Origin: Phallusia fumigata
Lineage: Eukaryota > Chordata > Ascidiacea > Phlebobranchia > Ascidiidae
Direction of reading: 5' to 3'
NCBI GenBank assembly: GCA_008931825.1
Contig: QXVZ01005388.1
Span: forward strand, 1-36,623
Length of the DNA stretch: 36,623 nucleotides
A program made the translations under genes and the position numbers. Below are positions 1 through 11,763 of the stretch, in pieces. Each line of letters opens with the position of its first letter. The first letter of the stretch is position 1. The notes beneath the pieces were generated by a model, which was not told the DNA's origin, searched no databases, and worked only from the letters and a program-made list of their open reading frames with translations.

Positions 1-3000
1 TTTCTATCATTGTTGCCCACAAATATCTTTCATAGTGTTACTTCGATTACACTGTAATTTCTTTACCGATTCCGCATGGGGTATAAGCCCATCCGAATAT
101 CGCTATAATACTATTTCTGAAATCTTGACATGTTTGCACTTGTAGCTGCCAAATGATGCTTTCCCAGTAGCATCGGGGCGTTTTTATAGAAGACGATTCC
201 CTTCTTTTTCCGGCACGCGCCGTCTATTTTTCGCGCTGATGTAGCGCCTATGTTTAATTTTTTTCGCTTCAGCATCAGCAGCGATGCGCAGCCGAGAAGC
301 CATGACGAAGCGAGGCACGTTCTGCGGGCCACGAATTAATCACTGTGCTCATCTACTTGTGCGGTGCGAATCGTGCTAGAGTAAGCCCAAGTAGTATTTA
401 CTTGCACACCCATCGCCCCACCGTATCAAAATAAAATTTTGCGCCGTAGCACACCTTACCTCAAAGGCCACTGGACCAAATGAGGCATGTGTCACGTTCG
501 TTTATGTCTTTTGAATGCATATTATTTCCGAAACTGATAACAGAGTCAAAACGATTGTTGGACAAATCTAAAAGTTATGCTAATATGTATGAACATGTCA
601 GTAAGCAACAAACGTAATTTTCGAGTCCAACTTATCACATTTTTGTTGACTTGTTTTTGCTAGTAACGAGCTTTATAATTTTCTCACGTAGGCCTCGTGA
701 CGTTTAAGTATTTTCAGTAACGCAAAACACAAAATACCTTTTGTATTTATCACTGACGTCTGCACAAACGTCACACAATGGGTCTTTCCAGGCAGTACTA
801 TCCTGTTCACATGGGGTTTATGGGTGAATCACCCATCTCCCCTGCGATTTTAATCTTCGTCTGAAGCCGTTCGGTGGGCGGTTTAAAATTTTGCGCCGTC
901 ACTTCTCCCAAAACCATTGTTGCCCCCCTACACACCGCATTTAAATGCTCCTAATAAAATTATTTTACCTCCCCATCGCAGCGCCCCTTACATTCAAACA
1001 ATTGTTTTCAGCGGCAATTTTCTCCCTCCTGCAGTTTTGACATCAAATGTCAACAAGAAACGCGGCCGCGGCTTTAACTTGTTGCGTGTGAACCTCGTTC
1101 ACGGCTGACCACTGTTCCTAAGTGACCGTCGAACAATGCGGACGCATGGACTGGTCACTCACTGAGACGGATGCTGTCCACTCAGTCGCTATTCAATGCA
1201 GCGGTGACGCATTGCGCACCCACAGTAAATGCTTTCCGCCGTCGATGAGAAGGATTTTTTGATCGAACAAGATCTTCCGTTGGCGCCTTCCGCCTAAATC
1301 ACCGTTAGTTGGTTACAAGCAAAGCAGGTAAATAATTTATTCGCCGTCCGCTCTTTAAATATCACGTGTCCCTGACACACAGATATCAACCCTTCTCCAC
1401 CGCCGGCGCTGTTACTTGTTGTTTCCCAAAACACCGCGCGCATTTGAGGGGAGCGATTCTCCCGCTTGCGTTAAAGTTAGCCGCAGAAGTCTAAAAGCGG
1501 CGCTGTCGAATTTGCGGCGGCTAAAAGCATGACCCGTTTAAAAATGATTGGCGTTTGCAAAAATAGTCTTTTCCGAGCAGTGAAATAAACTCACCGCCCT
1601 TAAATGCTTGCTAGCACGATATTCGCAATATTTCTAGTACAAGCTTTGTGGTCAGTTAACCTCTCGTTGTCAGTCAAACCCATACTGCCCATACAACTGT
1701 AAATTTCCGAAGTGGCGACAGTTTTTATAACGCCTGCCAAAATCGGTCGATATACAACGCAAGCCTTGTTTCTCTTTCTCTTAACGGCCGGCTATCAAGG
1801 GACAATGGGCGATAATTTATGAATTTGCAATTGTCACGCTTTTAACAGGATTTTGTCGACGGAAACGACGGAAACGTACGGTTCGATAACTTTGATTTCA
1901 AATGCGCAATCGCACACATGAAAACAACGCGCTGTTGAGATGTTGTGGAGTCTAATCGATTGTAAGTCGCACCAACTGCTGCTCCAACTAAATTTTTATA
2001 CAGACAATATTTTTCCTGATTTCTCAACTATACTTGGGGATGCAGCTGTCGCTTTTTGAAATCGTTATCAAATTTAATTGTAAATAAGGGAATATTCGAT
2101 TGAAAGATTTTTACACGTGTACTCTCTTTTGGCATCATCATCATTACAGTGTGTCATAATGTTCAATAAGTCGTTTATTTCGGTCAGTGTGCTGCGATTT
2201 ATAACTAAAAACTTATTTCAGTTCGTCAGGGGTTTCCGGACTTTAAAATAGCTACATTGTTATTCGAAAAAAATGTCAAACATTGTAATGATTAGATTGA
2301 TTTCAATATGATCCGTTTGAACTGATTTCTAAATCAAATATAACTACATACATATGTTATTTTCATTACTACTTCCGAAAACGGTCGCCAGAACAAAAAT
2401 ATTTTATTCAGGTCGCTCAAAATCGTGACAGTTTACGAATTTCAATACGCTTTTAGAAAGCCAATTTCAAATCACTCAACGATTCAACTTCATTGGCCCG
2501 TCTAATATGGACCGACGTAACAAACTTATCGCCAACCCAAAATATTAATGCAACTTAACAGGAATGGCGCGGTTCATATCTGTGTTTATTAAAATGACGC
2601 CAGGTCAGGGTTAAGCTTATTTCATCGGGCGTGAAATGTTGATCGTGCCAAGAATAAGCCGATGCATATAAGTGACGGTAAGTAGTGCTGGGTGAAATGT
2701 TTGCTGATAAACACCAAACGTCGTTTTCCAAGAAGCGGCGGGCATAATGATTTCGTCTGTCACTTTTTATTATTCTTTTGTCCCATGCGAGTAATGTTCT
2801 GTGCAGTACCGTTTCTTTAATGTAGTTCGGTTTTTAGACGATTTTTCACGCCGAAAGGGCGCGAGAAACCCTCTGCAAATTAAGGCTTGTCAACAGTTTC
2901 CGAAACAGCGTATGTTTGTTGTTGGTACGAAAGCTGCGCCCTGCAATCGTGACTCGATTCAGAATTCGTTCTTATAATCCTGTTTTTATGACGGGACTTT

Positions 3001-3309
3001 TAAAAAATTATCGTCATTTATTTCCGTTTCGAGAAATCGATTGGTTATTCCATGTTATAATACCCTTATGTGTTTTTAACTTAGCCAAACAAAGCCATTT
3101 ATGCATTAAGAAAATTGCCAAAAATTTACATTTGCGCATAAAAATAGAATCAACGTCGTATTTTGTGATGTCAAACCCCACAAAAAAAACATCCATCGGT
3201 AAAACTTTGGTCTTGTCAAGTACTTCCTATTTACTGTTCGGACACTTGGCAATTAAACAGTATGTATCTAACTTGAAATCGTAAGTGGTAGACATCATTA
3301 ACTCCGAAT
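1..3309. other. Non-coding stretch, no gene supported
   Basis: No reading frame here resembles a known protein, and none is joined to others by convincing splice sites. The longest open stretch (2916-3284) has no recognisable domain. The part from about 840 to 1640 is visibly richer in G and C than its surroundings and could be regulatory, but I see no defined promoter. It may be intergenic, or part of a long intron of the gene whose putative last exon lies at 11123. Confidence 0.5.
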
Positions 3310-3504
3310 ATTTTTCCTGTTCTTCCAGTGTCGTGCACGAAATTCGAGGTTCAATGCGGATTACTTAAAAATGTGTAACGGCGTGTGAAATGTTTTGGAA
3401 TTTTAANATTTTTCCTGTTCTTCCAGTGTCGTGCACGAAATTCGAGGTTCAATGCGGATTACTTAAAAATGTGTAACGGCGTGTGAAATGTTTTGGAATT
3501 TTAA
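3310..3504. repeat. 97-bp perfect direct repeat split by N (unmerged contig overlap)
   Basis: Bases 3310-3406 and 3408-3504 are the same 97-bp sequence, and the single N at 3407 lies exactly between them. The left copy ends at the N and the right copy starts right after it. That is the pattern expected when two overlapping contig ends were placed side by side instead of merged. A true tandem duplication is possible but would not need the N. Confidence 0.85.
3407..3407. other. Assembly junction (N)
   Basis: A single ambiguous base separates two identical 97-bp copies. It should be read as a contig join, not as a sequenced position. Confidence 0.85.
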
Positions 3505-3509
3505 TTTGT

Positions 3510-6285
3510 GACTTTCCACCAACATCGTTTTTAGTTTTAGGGCGATCAATGGAGGTCCCAACAGCTTTTAAAAAATAAATGTTCATATGCATCTTTTTAC
3601 AAAAAAAAATAAAAATTGCCTTTTTATGGTATTATTCGCACATATATTGTGCACAAAAATAGAAAAACAGCCAATACTTAAAAGAAAGGACGTACGGCCG
3701 TGTTTGGCATAAACACAGCGTTTCGCAATTCGCCATCTTTGTGCTGCAAGTTTTCTAACACCTCAAGAACAAACAATGTTTCTGGAGGCTTCTTTGTTCG
3801 TATGCGTCACAGGTTGTTTTGGAGTTGTGTAAACAGTGAGGTAACCCCAATTAAGCCTCCACTAAATGCATACACAAACGATTGTTTTTTTAAGTGGTTA
3901 TGGGGTTATCAGGCGAAACACGACCCCCGTTACCGCAATGCCACAGGTCAAATCACCCAGTTGTACTAAAACGCGTGTTTTCGATGAGTTCCGCTTTCTC
4001 CCTGTTTTTTACGTTGCTGTGTAACATTGAAAAGTTGAAAACATCCTTTCAATATATGTTGCATTTTAATGGGTTCTTATGGTTACTTGTGCACAGGATG
4101 TTTCATGCCATTGACGTGAATTTTCCGTTGCAAATCGATTCACGCACCTCGCTCCCTTGGCGCGTATTTCACGGTCAATTATGGCCACTTGTTGTCACAG
4201 GGTTATGATCAATAATATTGGGCGATCAGGGATGTATACTGATAGAAATGTTCTTGCATAAATTTCTAGGTGTAAAGAACCAACATGACGCCCTGTTGTT
4301 AGTCTTTTAACACTAAATTTCCAATCCTTTGTATAGGATTTTCTGGAAACACTTACTGTAGAATGGATTTTAGTTTTTAATATGAAGTTTTTTATCTGGT
4401 GCAATTTTATTCGGATTCAGCAGTAGTTAATATATTTTTAAACGACTAGTTGCTACAATCGTTGAGGTTATTTAAAAACCTTTTAAAAAAGTTAAATCAC
4501 GCACTAAAAACTTGTTTTATTCTTAACCTAAGGGCTATAGGGCCTTATGACATTGGCAAGTAAACTGTTGTCCGTTGAATTGTACATAAAATGCAGCAAA
4601 CATATGCAAATCATAAAAGAACATGAATATTGATATTTTGGTTGCGGATAATGTTTGCAATCAGTGACTACAAACAGCAGAAAATAAAATTTTGAAAAAC
4701 TGACTTTTGAAAAACCTGATTTAAGTGAAAGGTTGTTGACTCCATAGCTCACACATTATGAGCCGCCATAACTGATCGCAAAAAAATAACCAAGTCGTCG
4801 TTGCACCCATTACATCGTTGCAATATACGATACACAAATATTTAAATAAAAAACATTGCCATAATCGTTTTTTTTCGCTGTATTAATGTCCAAGAAAGCG
4901 GCGAAGCNGACTTTCCACCAATATCGTTTTTAGTTTTAGGGCGATCAATGGACGTCCCAACAGCTTTTAAGAAATAAATGTTCATATGCATCTTTTTACA
5001 AAAATTAAAAATTGCCTTTTTATGGTATTGTTCGCACATATATTGTGCACAAAAAATGGAAAAACAGCCAATACTTAGAAGAAAGGACGTACGGCCGTGT
5101 TTGACATAAACACAGCGTTTCGCAATTCGCCATCTTTGTGCTGCAAGTTTTCTAACACCTCAAGAACAAACAATGTTTCTGGAGGCTTCTTTGTTCGTAT
5201 GCGTCACAGGTTGTTTTGGAGTTGTGTAAACAGTGAGGTAACCCCAATTAAGCCTCCACTAAATGCATACACAAACGATTGTTTTTTTAAGTGGTTATGG
5301 GGTTATCAGGCGAAACACGACCCCCGTTACCGCAATGCCACAGGTCAAATCACCCAGTTGTACTAAAACGCGTGTTTTCGATGAGTTCCGCTTTCTCCCT
5401 GTTTTTTACGTTGCTGTGTAACATTGAAAAGTTGAAAACATCCTTTCAATATATGTTGCATTTTAATGGGTTCTTATGGTTACTTGTGCACAGGATGTTT
5501 CATGCCATTGACGTGAATTTTCCGTTGCAAATCGATTCACGCACCTATTTTACGGTCAATTATGGCCACTTGTTGTCACAGGGTTATGATCAATAACGTT
5601 GGGCGATCAGGGATGTATACTGATAGAAATGTTCTTGCATAAATTTCTAGGTGTAAAGAACCAACATGACGCCCTGTTGTTAGTCTTTTAACACTAAATT
5701 TCCAATCCTTTGTGTAGGCTTTTCTGGAAACACTTACTGTCGAATGGATTTTAGTTTTTAATTTGAAGTTTTTTATCTGGTGCAATTTTATTCGGATTCA
5801 GCAGTAGTTTATATATTTTTAAACGACTAGTTGCGACAATCGTTGAGGTTATTTAAAAACCTTTTAAAAAAGTTAAATCACGCACTAAAAACTTGTTTTA
5901 TTCTTAACCTAAGGGCTATAGGGCCTTATGACATTGGCAAGTAAACTGTTGTCCATTGAATTGTACATAAAATGCAGCGAACATATGCAAATCATAAAAG
6001 AATATGAATATTGATATTTTGGTTGCGGATAATGTTTGCAATCAGTGACTACAAACAGCAGAAAATAAAATTTTGAAAATTGACTTTTGAAAAACCTGAT
6101 TTAAGCGAAAGGTTGTTGACTCCATAGCTCACACATTATGAGCCGCCATAACTGATCGCAAAAAAATTAACCAAGTGGTCGTTGCACCCATTACATCGTT
6201 GCAATACACGATACACAAATATTTAAATAAAACATTGCCATAATCGTTTTTTGCGCTGTATTAATGTCCAAGAAAGCGGCGAAGC
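3510..6285. repeat. 1.4-kb direct repeat split by N (probably two haplotypes)
   Basis: Copy 1 is 3510-4907 (1398 bp) and copy 2 is 4909-6285 (1377 bp). Both begin with GACTTTCCACCAA and end with AAGAAAGCGGCGAAGC, and the N at 4908 sits exactly between them. They differ by roughly 30 substitutions and small indels, including a 16-bp indel after 4149. Differences are absent from 3708-4149 (equal to 5105-5546). The layout fits allelic contig ends from a polymorphic diploid that were not collapsed. No protein domain is recognisable in either copy. Confidence 0.85.
4908..4908. other. Assembly junction (N)
   Basis: This single N lies between the two 1.4-kb copies. The real genome probably has one copy per haplotype here. 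Confidence 0.8.
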
Positions 6286-9200
6286 GAGGCCACGCAACGA
6301 ACGATGTCTTAACACACACCACAGAGCCACGTTGACGTCATCATCGTTAAACGTCACGCATGAACGTGTTCGGTTAAACTTTTGTTTAAATCGAAATTGA
6401 CCTCAGACGTGACTTTGGCCCATTGCGCATGAAGCCTGGTTTCTATTTTTGCCACTCGATGACGTCAGGGCCTCCCTATGAGCTTACGTCACAACTGGTC
6501 CGCGGCGTTAATTCTTCGCAGCCTGACTGGTCGCGGTCGGCGTGTTGACATTGGAAACGAACGACAGTGGGCTAATAAACGGATCAATGACTGTCTTACA
6601 CTGCCACAGTTGTATCATTGTTGCTAATGAAGAAACGTCACTGGACGCGTCGGTCCTTAAACATTCATGACTGCAGGGTGTTTGTCTTCGACGCGGATTA
6701 GGTTTGTCCCCAAAAATCGATTGACAAACAACGTCAGGTCGGACTTCGAAGGCGCGTAATCCGTTCCTCAAATAGCGACTAAGTCTTAAACTTGTCATCT
6801 CGAGTGTCACAAACGCAATGCACTATATATTTCATGTACTAAGATATAAAAATAAATAATAGCCTCATGGATATTCGCAATTTGCTTGAAACGTTGCCTC
6901 CTTCTGAACTTTTCTCAACTGTAAATCATCTCGAAAAATTCACCCTAATCGGACTGTTTTTTAAAGCAATTTTAGATCATCGCATTATATATATAGCCGG
7001 AAAACTATTTTCCAATGGTTAGATTCCGATACCTTTTTCGGAAGTTGACAACATGACACCGGCGAAACGTTTACGATTCCAGGAAGACAACAACGCCCCA
7101 CCGATTGTTTGTTTGTGATTTCCCGTGCATGTCGTGTATATTAGTTTTCGTGTTTGTTTCTAAATCCTGTAACACCGCCCAGAATCGGATAAATTGGCTC
7201 TTTATCCTCTGGCAGGAAGTAAAATCTCGTATAAACGAAGTCGTTTATTAATTTTTGATGGACAATGCGTCCACATCATAACCCTATTTGCCTAAGCCAG
7301 TGTTTGCATGCTTACCGTAATAAACTTGATGACTAAATGGCGAGATAACGTTTTCGATTTCAACAATTCGTCCGATTGTATTTCGTTGGTTCAATTAAGT
7401 TGTCAAACAAAAACTCTTAATTTACGTGACATGTCGGGATTTACCTACAGAAATCTTACACAAAATTACAATACAACTCTAGTTATTGCAGCAATGTGTA
7501 TGCGAAACTAGTCTTGCAGTTATGCTAAGCCCGCGTATATCAGTTGTTTAAGCGTCATCGCTGCCAGACTAAAGTCGAAAACTTATCGAGCATTTTTCGG
7601 GAAGCATTCGTTGTTGGATAAATAATAAGTTTTGTGCAATAAGTTTTACTATTTTACTATTTTATCTTTAAAGGTTGTCCTGAAAAAATCCAACAACCAT
7701 TGTTATTTTTCATTTAAAGCGTCCAATGTTTTTCGCCCCTCTTCTGCTTTAAACCTTTTTGTGTACCAAGGGATATTTTATGTCCTATCATGGCGCAGTT
7801 TAGTTTACACACAAGATAACCAAATAATGCAAATTTAAATGCGTGTCTGATGAAATATTCAAGGCAACCTGGTCGGCCGTCTTTAACAGATCTTTCTCCC
7901 GATACGTTGAATTGTATCTGATCGTTTTACAGCCCGCAAAGTAATCTTTGAGATGCTGTCAATAAACTTCTGCTAAATGCGTGTTGCGTTATATCTAATC
8001 TCGTCAGCTGGGATTACACGTCCTTTGCATTATTAAGCTTTGTTAAACAGGGTATTTTTTCGGTCTAATCGCTTACCATGCCTAATGCATAATTAATCTT
8101 GTCCAGTTATACAATTAATGTTACCACAAATTTTTACTTTTTAGAGTTTGATGTCCAAATGTGTTCAATTTCACTGATAGCGTTTTGTTCAGTAATGGCC
8201 TTTTTTATAATAGGATCGAATTCTAAAAGTTACAAATCTGAATCCGGAGATTTTTTGTCCTAAACGAGTTGGTAACAAATATAGTTACTTGAACAAAATG
8301 ACACAGTTAATCCAATGATTTTATTTGATTTGGATCATGTTGAAATACTTGTTGACAACACTTTCATTTTGCCAGTTTCGCGTTGGCAGCGGTTGTCCCT
8401 TGCTTGCCACCTCGCGGAAAATATCATAAAATGTATCGGGATTAAAAAATAGTTAAAATAACGTGAAATAACTACACTGACTTACCAGTGTATCAAAATG
8501 GTTTGGTAACGATTGTCAATGGGATATACTGTTGTTATTTATTATTTAACCACACTGGACCACTGTTACGAAAGGCCGGGCAACTAAAAAAAGCAAATGT
8601 AATTCGACAGGTAAATCTAAATACATATCAAACTTTTAGGCATAAAAATTGTCGGATTTTACAAAACAGGGCAAAAAATGCTTCTCCAATTTGATCGCGT
8701 CACATGCAACGCCGAAAAGTGGTGCACAACCTAACGAAACAAGTCTTTCAACGGCACACAATTTCTGTGCTAATAATGGGCCATGTGTCGCCAGATAACA
8801 TCATCGCCCACACCTAAGACAACAGTGTTTAACAATCGGGGGCCTATGCATGTGGCGGAGCTTAATTGAGGTGATGTCACCCTTACGCCTCAAAACAGCT
8901 CAAAAGGTGACGCATTTAGACAAAGGGACTCATATAAACAAGGAATGTTCTTGAAGTGTTTGAAAACATTCGTAAACAACAGACTCGCCAGTACGTGACT
9001 TCAGACATTTCAGCCCACCAATGGTCATGGGAAACACCCTCAACGTCTTCGTGAGCCTGCCGGTGGTAAGTTCGCCCACGCATAACAGTATGCAGGGGGT
9101 AGTTTGACCAGGTAGGTTAATATGCCAACAGCCCACGCAAAGCAATTACCCAAGTATTTGGATGTCCAGTGACTAGTGGCCGGATCGGAATTTAATTACA

Positions 9201-10847
9201 GTGCCATCTATAAAGATAATGGCTGAGAAACTCTTTTTGATGTGTTTTTTGAACAGGACAAAAGAGAGTTGTTTTATAATGGGCATTCTGTATTGAATTG
9301 TGCAATGAAAAGTTCTTATTGGCAAAATAATATTTTGCGTAAACCGTGTCACGATTAGGGGGCACACCCTAACTACCAACGTCATACAAGTTGTTTCGGA
9401 AGTTCAAGTGCGTGAATGACTCAGCAATGTGTTCGTGCATCATCGCATTGTGCAAATATTTGTCCGTTTCTTCCATGTGTTTCAAAAACATATGTCGATT
9501 TTATGGGGTGAAAACCTCACAGTCATTTTTCGGGTACATTTGTTGAAAACAGTCCACTTTATTTAACATTTCTCTTATCGCCTTGAAACACATTAGCCCG
9601 TTCTCAGCATCACTTTAATCATCACAACTGTAAATCGCACCATTTCTATATTGGGTCACATTAATAGTTTTTCGTCATTTGTGACCCAAAGGGAAAACGG
9701 GCCAATGAAGTTGAATGAAGTTCTGGGTTTCAATTAAGCGGCAATGATGCGTATTACTCTGTGATTAGCCCGATCTGTTGTCGATTTCCGTTGTTTAGAA
9801 GTAGTACTCAGAACATGGGTCAATCGCTTTAAACTAGCATCATTCAAACTATCTCTTTTTAAACGAACCTGAGTTCTACACAAGTCTAGAATGGCAAGGA
9901 ATGAATATAAGATTCATCTAATCGTTTCAAGCAAAATTCCAAACTCTGCAATTGGAAACATTTTCGTTGCCTTAGTAAACAAATTATTTAAATTCCGCTA
10001 CAAACGAATCTCAATCACGAACACCGTAGCGTTTAATGGTTTGGTGAGTCTACTGCGGAACCGCCTTTTTACTCGAAACGAGCTCACACCGCCTTAAATC
10101 CGATAGCGCCTGTTTTGGATTTTAGCTTCTAATTTTGGCACAACAGGGAGAAAGGGGTTGGTATAATAGCGTGCGCGTTTTCGCGAAAAAGTAATAGCAT
10201 TGGTAGTGGCAAAGACGTGGCTATACAACTGCATATTCAGACGGAAAGAGCTGACGAAAGATCTGATTAATGATCACTTCTGATCCAGTGGGAAAGCATT
10301 TAAAAGCCGACTTACTCTGTATTCTTTAAATGTCACCGAGCTACCAGCAGGGCGATCGGAATAACAAATCACTTCGGCCAGCAAACCGTACCTAACAACA
10401 TATTGAATGTCACAATTAAAAGCTTAAGTCTTTTTTTGAAACTTGAAAAGCTAAAACTTTCGAAGTTACTTCCGAAATACTACAGAATTATTTTTGTGCT
10501 GCAACTTCAAAATAAAAACTTGTTAGGAAACACCAGTAAATAATACAGGTAAGTCAAGGCATAAGACCTAATCAAAAGAACTTCTTACCCAATTTCCAAA
10601 GACCGATTATCTACTTTAAACCAAAAAATGTAAAGCCTTTTATATTGGTTGCGTATTGTAAGTTAGGTGTTCTAGTTTGGTGGTCACATATATCTAATAA
10701 CTAGATTTGGATGTTTTCTGTTATCACCTGTCATCTTTTCGAATATGGGATTACCAGTGCTAAGGCGGGGAAGTGTTTCACAAGTTTACAAGCCATTTTT
10801 GCAGTGAATTGTCATATATGCTACACGTGTCAGTTTATTTGCCGAAT
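6286..10847. other. Non-coding stretch, no gene supported
   Basis: I find no exon with recognisable protein content on either strand. Bases 6286-6810 are less AT-rich and carry CRE-like sites (separate entry). The rest is AT-rich with only short chance reading frames. It could be intergenic or intronic. Confidence 0.5.
6333..6492. promoter_or_regulatory. Cluster of CRE (TGACGTCA) sites
   Basis: Two full palindromic TGACGTCA sites lie at 6333-6340 and 6460-6467. Half-sites ACGTCA lie close by at about 6351 and 6486, and another at about 6635. This motif binds CREB/ATF bZIP factors in animals. Two perfect octamers within 135 bp is more than expected by chance in AT-rich sequence. No transcription start is visible, so a regulatory role is inference. 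Confidence 0.35.
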
Positions 10848-10922
10848 TCAGGTCTCGACCTTTCACAGTATTTTCGAGACTTTAATCAGGTCTCGACCTT
10901 CACAGTATTTTTGAGACTTTCT
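10848..10922. repeat. Two-copy 38-bp tandem repeat with hairpin
   Basis: The unit at 10848-10885 is repeated at 10886-10922 with one T lost and one C-to-T change. In the first copy GTCTCGA pairs with TCGAGAC across a 16-base loop. The second copy has one mismatch in the right arm. Confidence 0.8.
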
Positions 10923-11122
10923 TTACTCATTACGTTATTTTCCACATGTGGTTCTGTAGATATTTTTTAACGGACACCCCAGTATTTGAACTCACAATCT
11001 TTCGCTTGTGATTCCACAGCCGAAAACCTCACTTATAGAATGTAGATATAAACATGAAATTTAAATTTATTTGGAAACCAAACATCAGTTGTAAAGTATC
11101 AAGTGGGATTTGACTGTTTCAG

Positions 11123-11663
11123 ATCAGCCAAACGAGATGAGGACAGTGCAGCACCCTCCACAGCGAACCACCATCTGAGATCTCCGACATCGATCTTACG
11201 CAGAGGAGAAGATGCGCGGCGGCAGCTGCCGGACCATGGGCGCCGGCACGTAGGGGCAAGAGGGGACACTTGCCCCCCTGGAATTCCGAAAAATGTACTT
11301 TATTATTTATATGTGGTTTATATATATTATCTGTACTTTTATATATATTATCTCATGAATGAAAAAGTATGTATACATAAAATTTGCCCCCTTTTGTAAA
11401 AGCTTTCTGCCTGCGCCTATATGCCGGACCACCTGCCTAAGCCGTCAATGACTGTCCTCATCAAGACCCCCAGGTCTGAAAACCTGATCACAGGAAACGT
11501 TTCGAGGAACCGCGCTGGTGTTTCCGTTTGGGCGGGTTTCATTTGGCCGGCAGAATTTGCGGGTTCGACCACCGTTTTATGCAACCGGCTGTACCCCGTC
11601 AGTTTGTGCGGTCGCTTGCGACCCTGCGGCAGAACACAACAAGTGCACTTCAAGCATCTTTAA
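11123..11663 (+). CDS. Putative 3'-terminal coding exon of an unidentified gene, interrupted by a MITE
   Basis: A good 3' splice site (GACTGTTTCAG) ends at 11122. The following sequence is GC-richer than its surroundings and stays open in one frame. It reads about 37 codons to 11236, is interrupted by the inserted element at 11237-11422, and resumes in the same frame at 11423 up to TAA at 11661-11663. Without the insert and one copy of the target duplication the frame is open for about 116 codons. Visible peptides include SPTSILRRGEDARRQLPDH before the insert and LPKPSMTVLIKTPRSENL after it. With the insert, the frame runs about 54 codons into the element and stops at 11399. A poly(A) signal lies at 11758. 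I do not recognise the protein, and upstream exons were not found. It could be a pseudogene or a UTR; the coding call is tentative. Confidence 0.35.
11227..11431. mobile_element. 186-bp MITE-like DNA transposon with target-site duplication
   Basis: The direct repeat TGCCGGACCA occurs at 11227-11236 and 11422-11431, flanking an element of about 186 bp. The ends form imperfect inverted repeats: TGGGCGCCGGCACG on the left against the reverse complement of CTGCCTGCGCCTATA on the right, sharing GGCGC(C/A)GGCA. Inside the left end GGGGCAAG and CTTGCCCC form a hairpin. The middle is AT-rich (TATATATTATC repeats) and has no transposase. The duplication length suggests a hAT-like family, but 8 versus 10 bp cannot be decided. 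It lies in an otherwise open reading frame. Confidence 0.7.
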
Positions 11664-11757
11664 CAGGACACTTGACTCGATAACCCATGGTTTTTTCGGT
11701 GCCCTTGCTGTTTTATAAAACCTTTCAACGATGACAAATTGATGAAGTGACAATGCT

Positions 11758-11763
11758 AATAAA
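11758..11763 (+). terminator. Poly(A) signal AATAAA
   Basis: A canonical AATAAA lies about 95 bp after the TAA at 11661. It fits a plus-strand transcript ending here, about 500 bp before KIF3B. Confidence 0.45.

Noticed and set aside
2916..3284. 122-codon open frame
   Set aside because: The apparent start is not ATG, composition is like the AT-rich background, and there is no recognisable domain.
3700..4208. Overlapping open frames of 89 and 104 codons, repeated at 5097-5596
   Set aside because: No domain and no splice context. They are duplicated only because the allelic block is duplicated. The block is kept as a non-coding finding.
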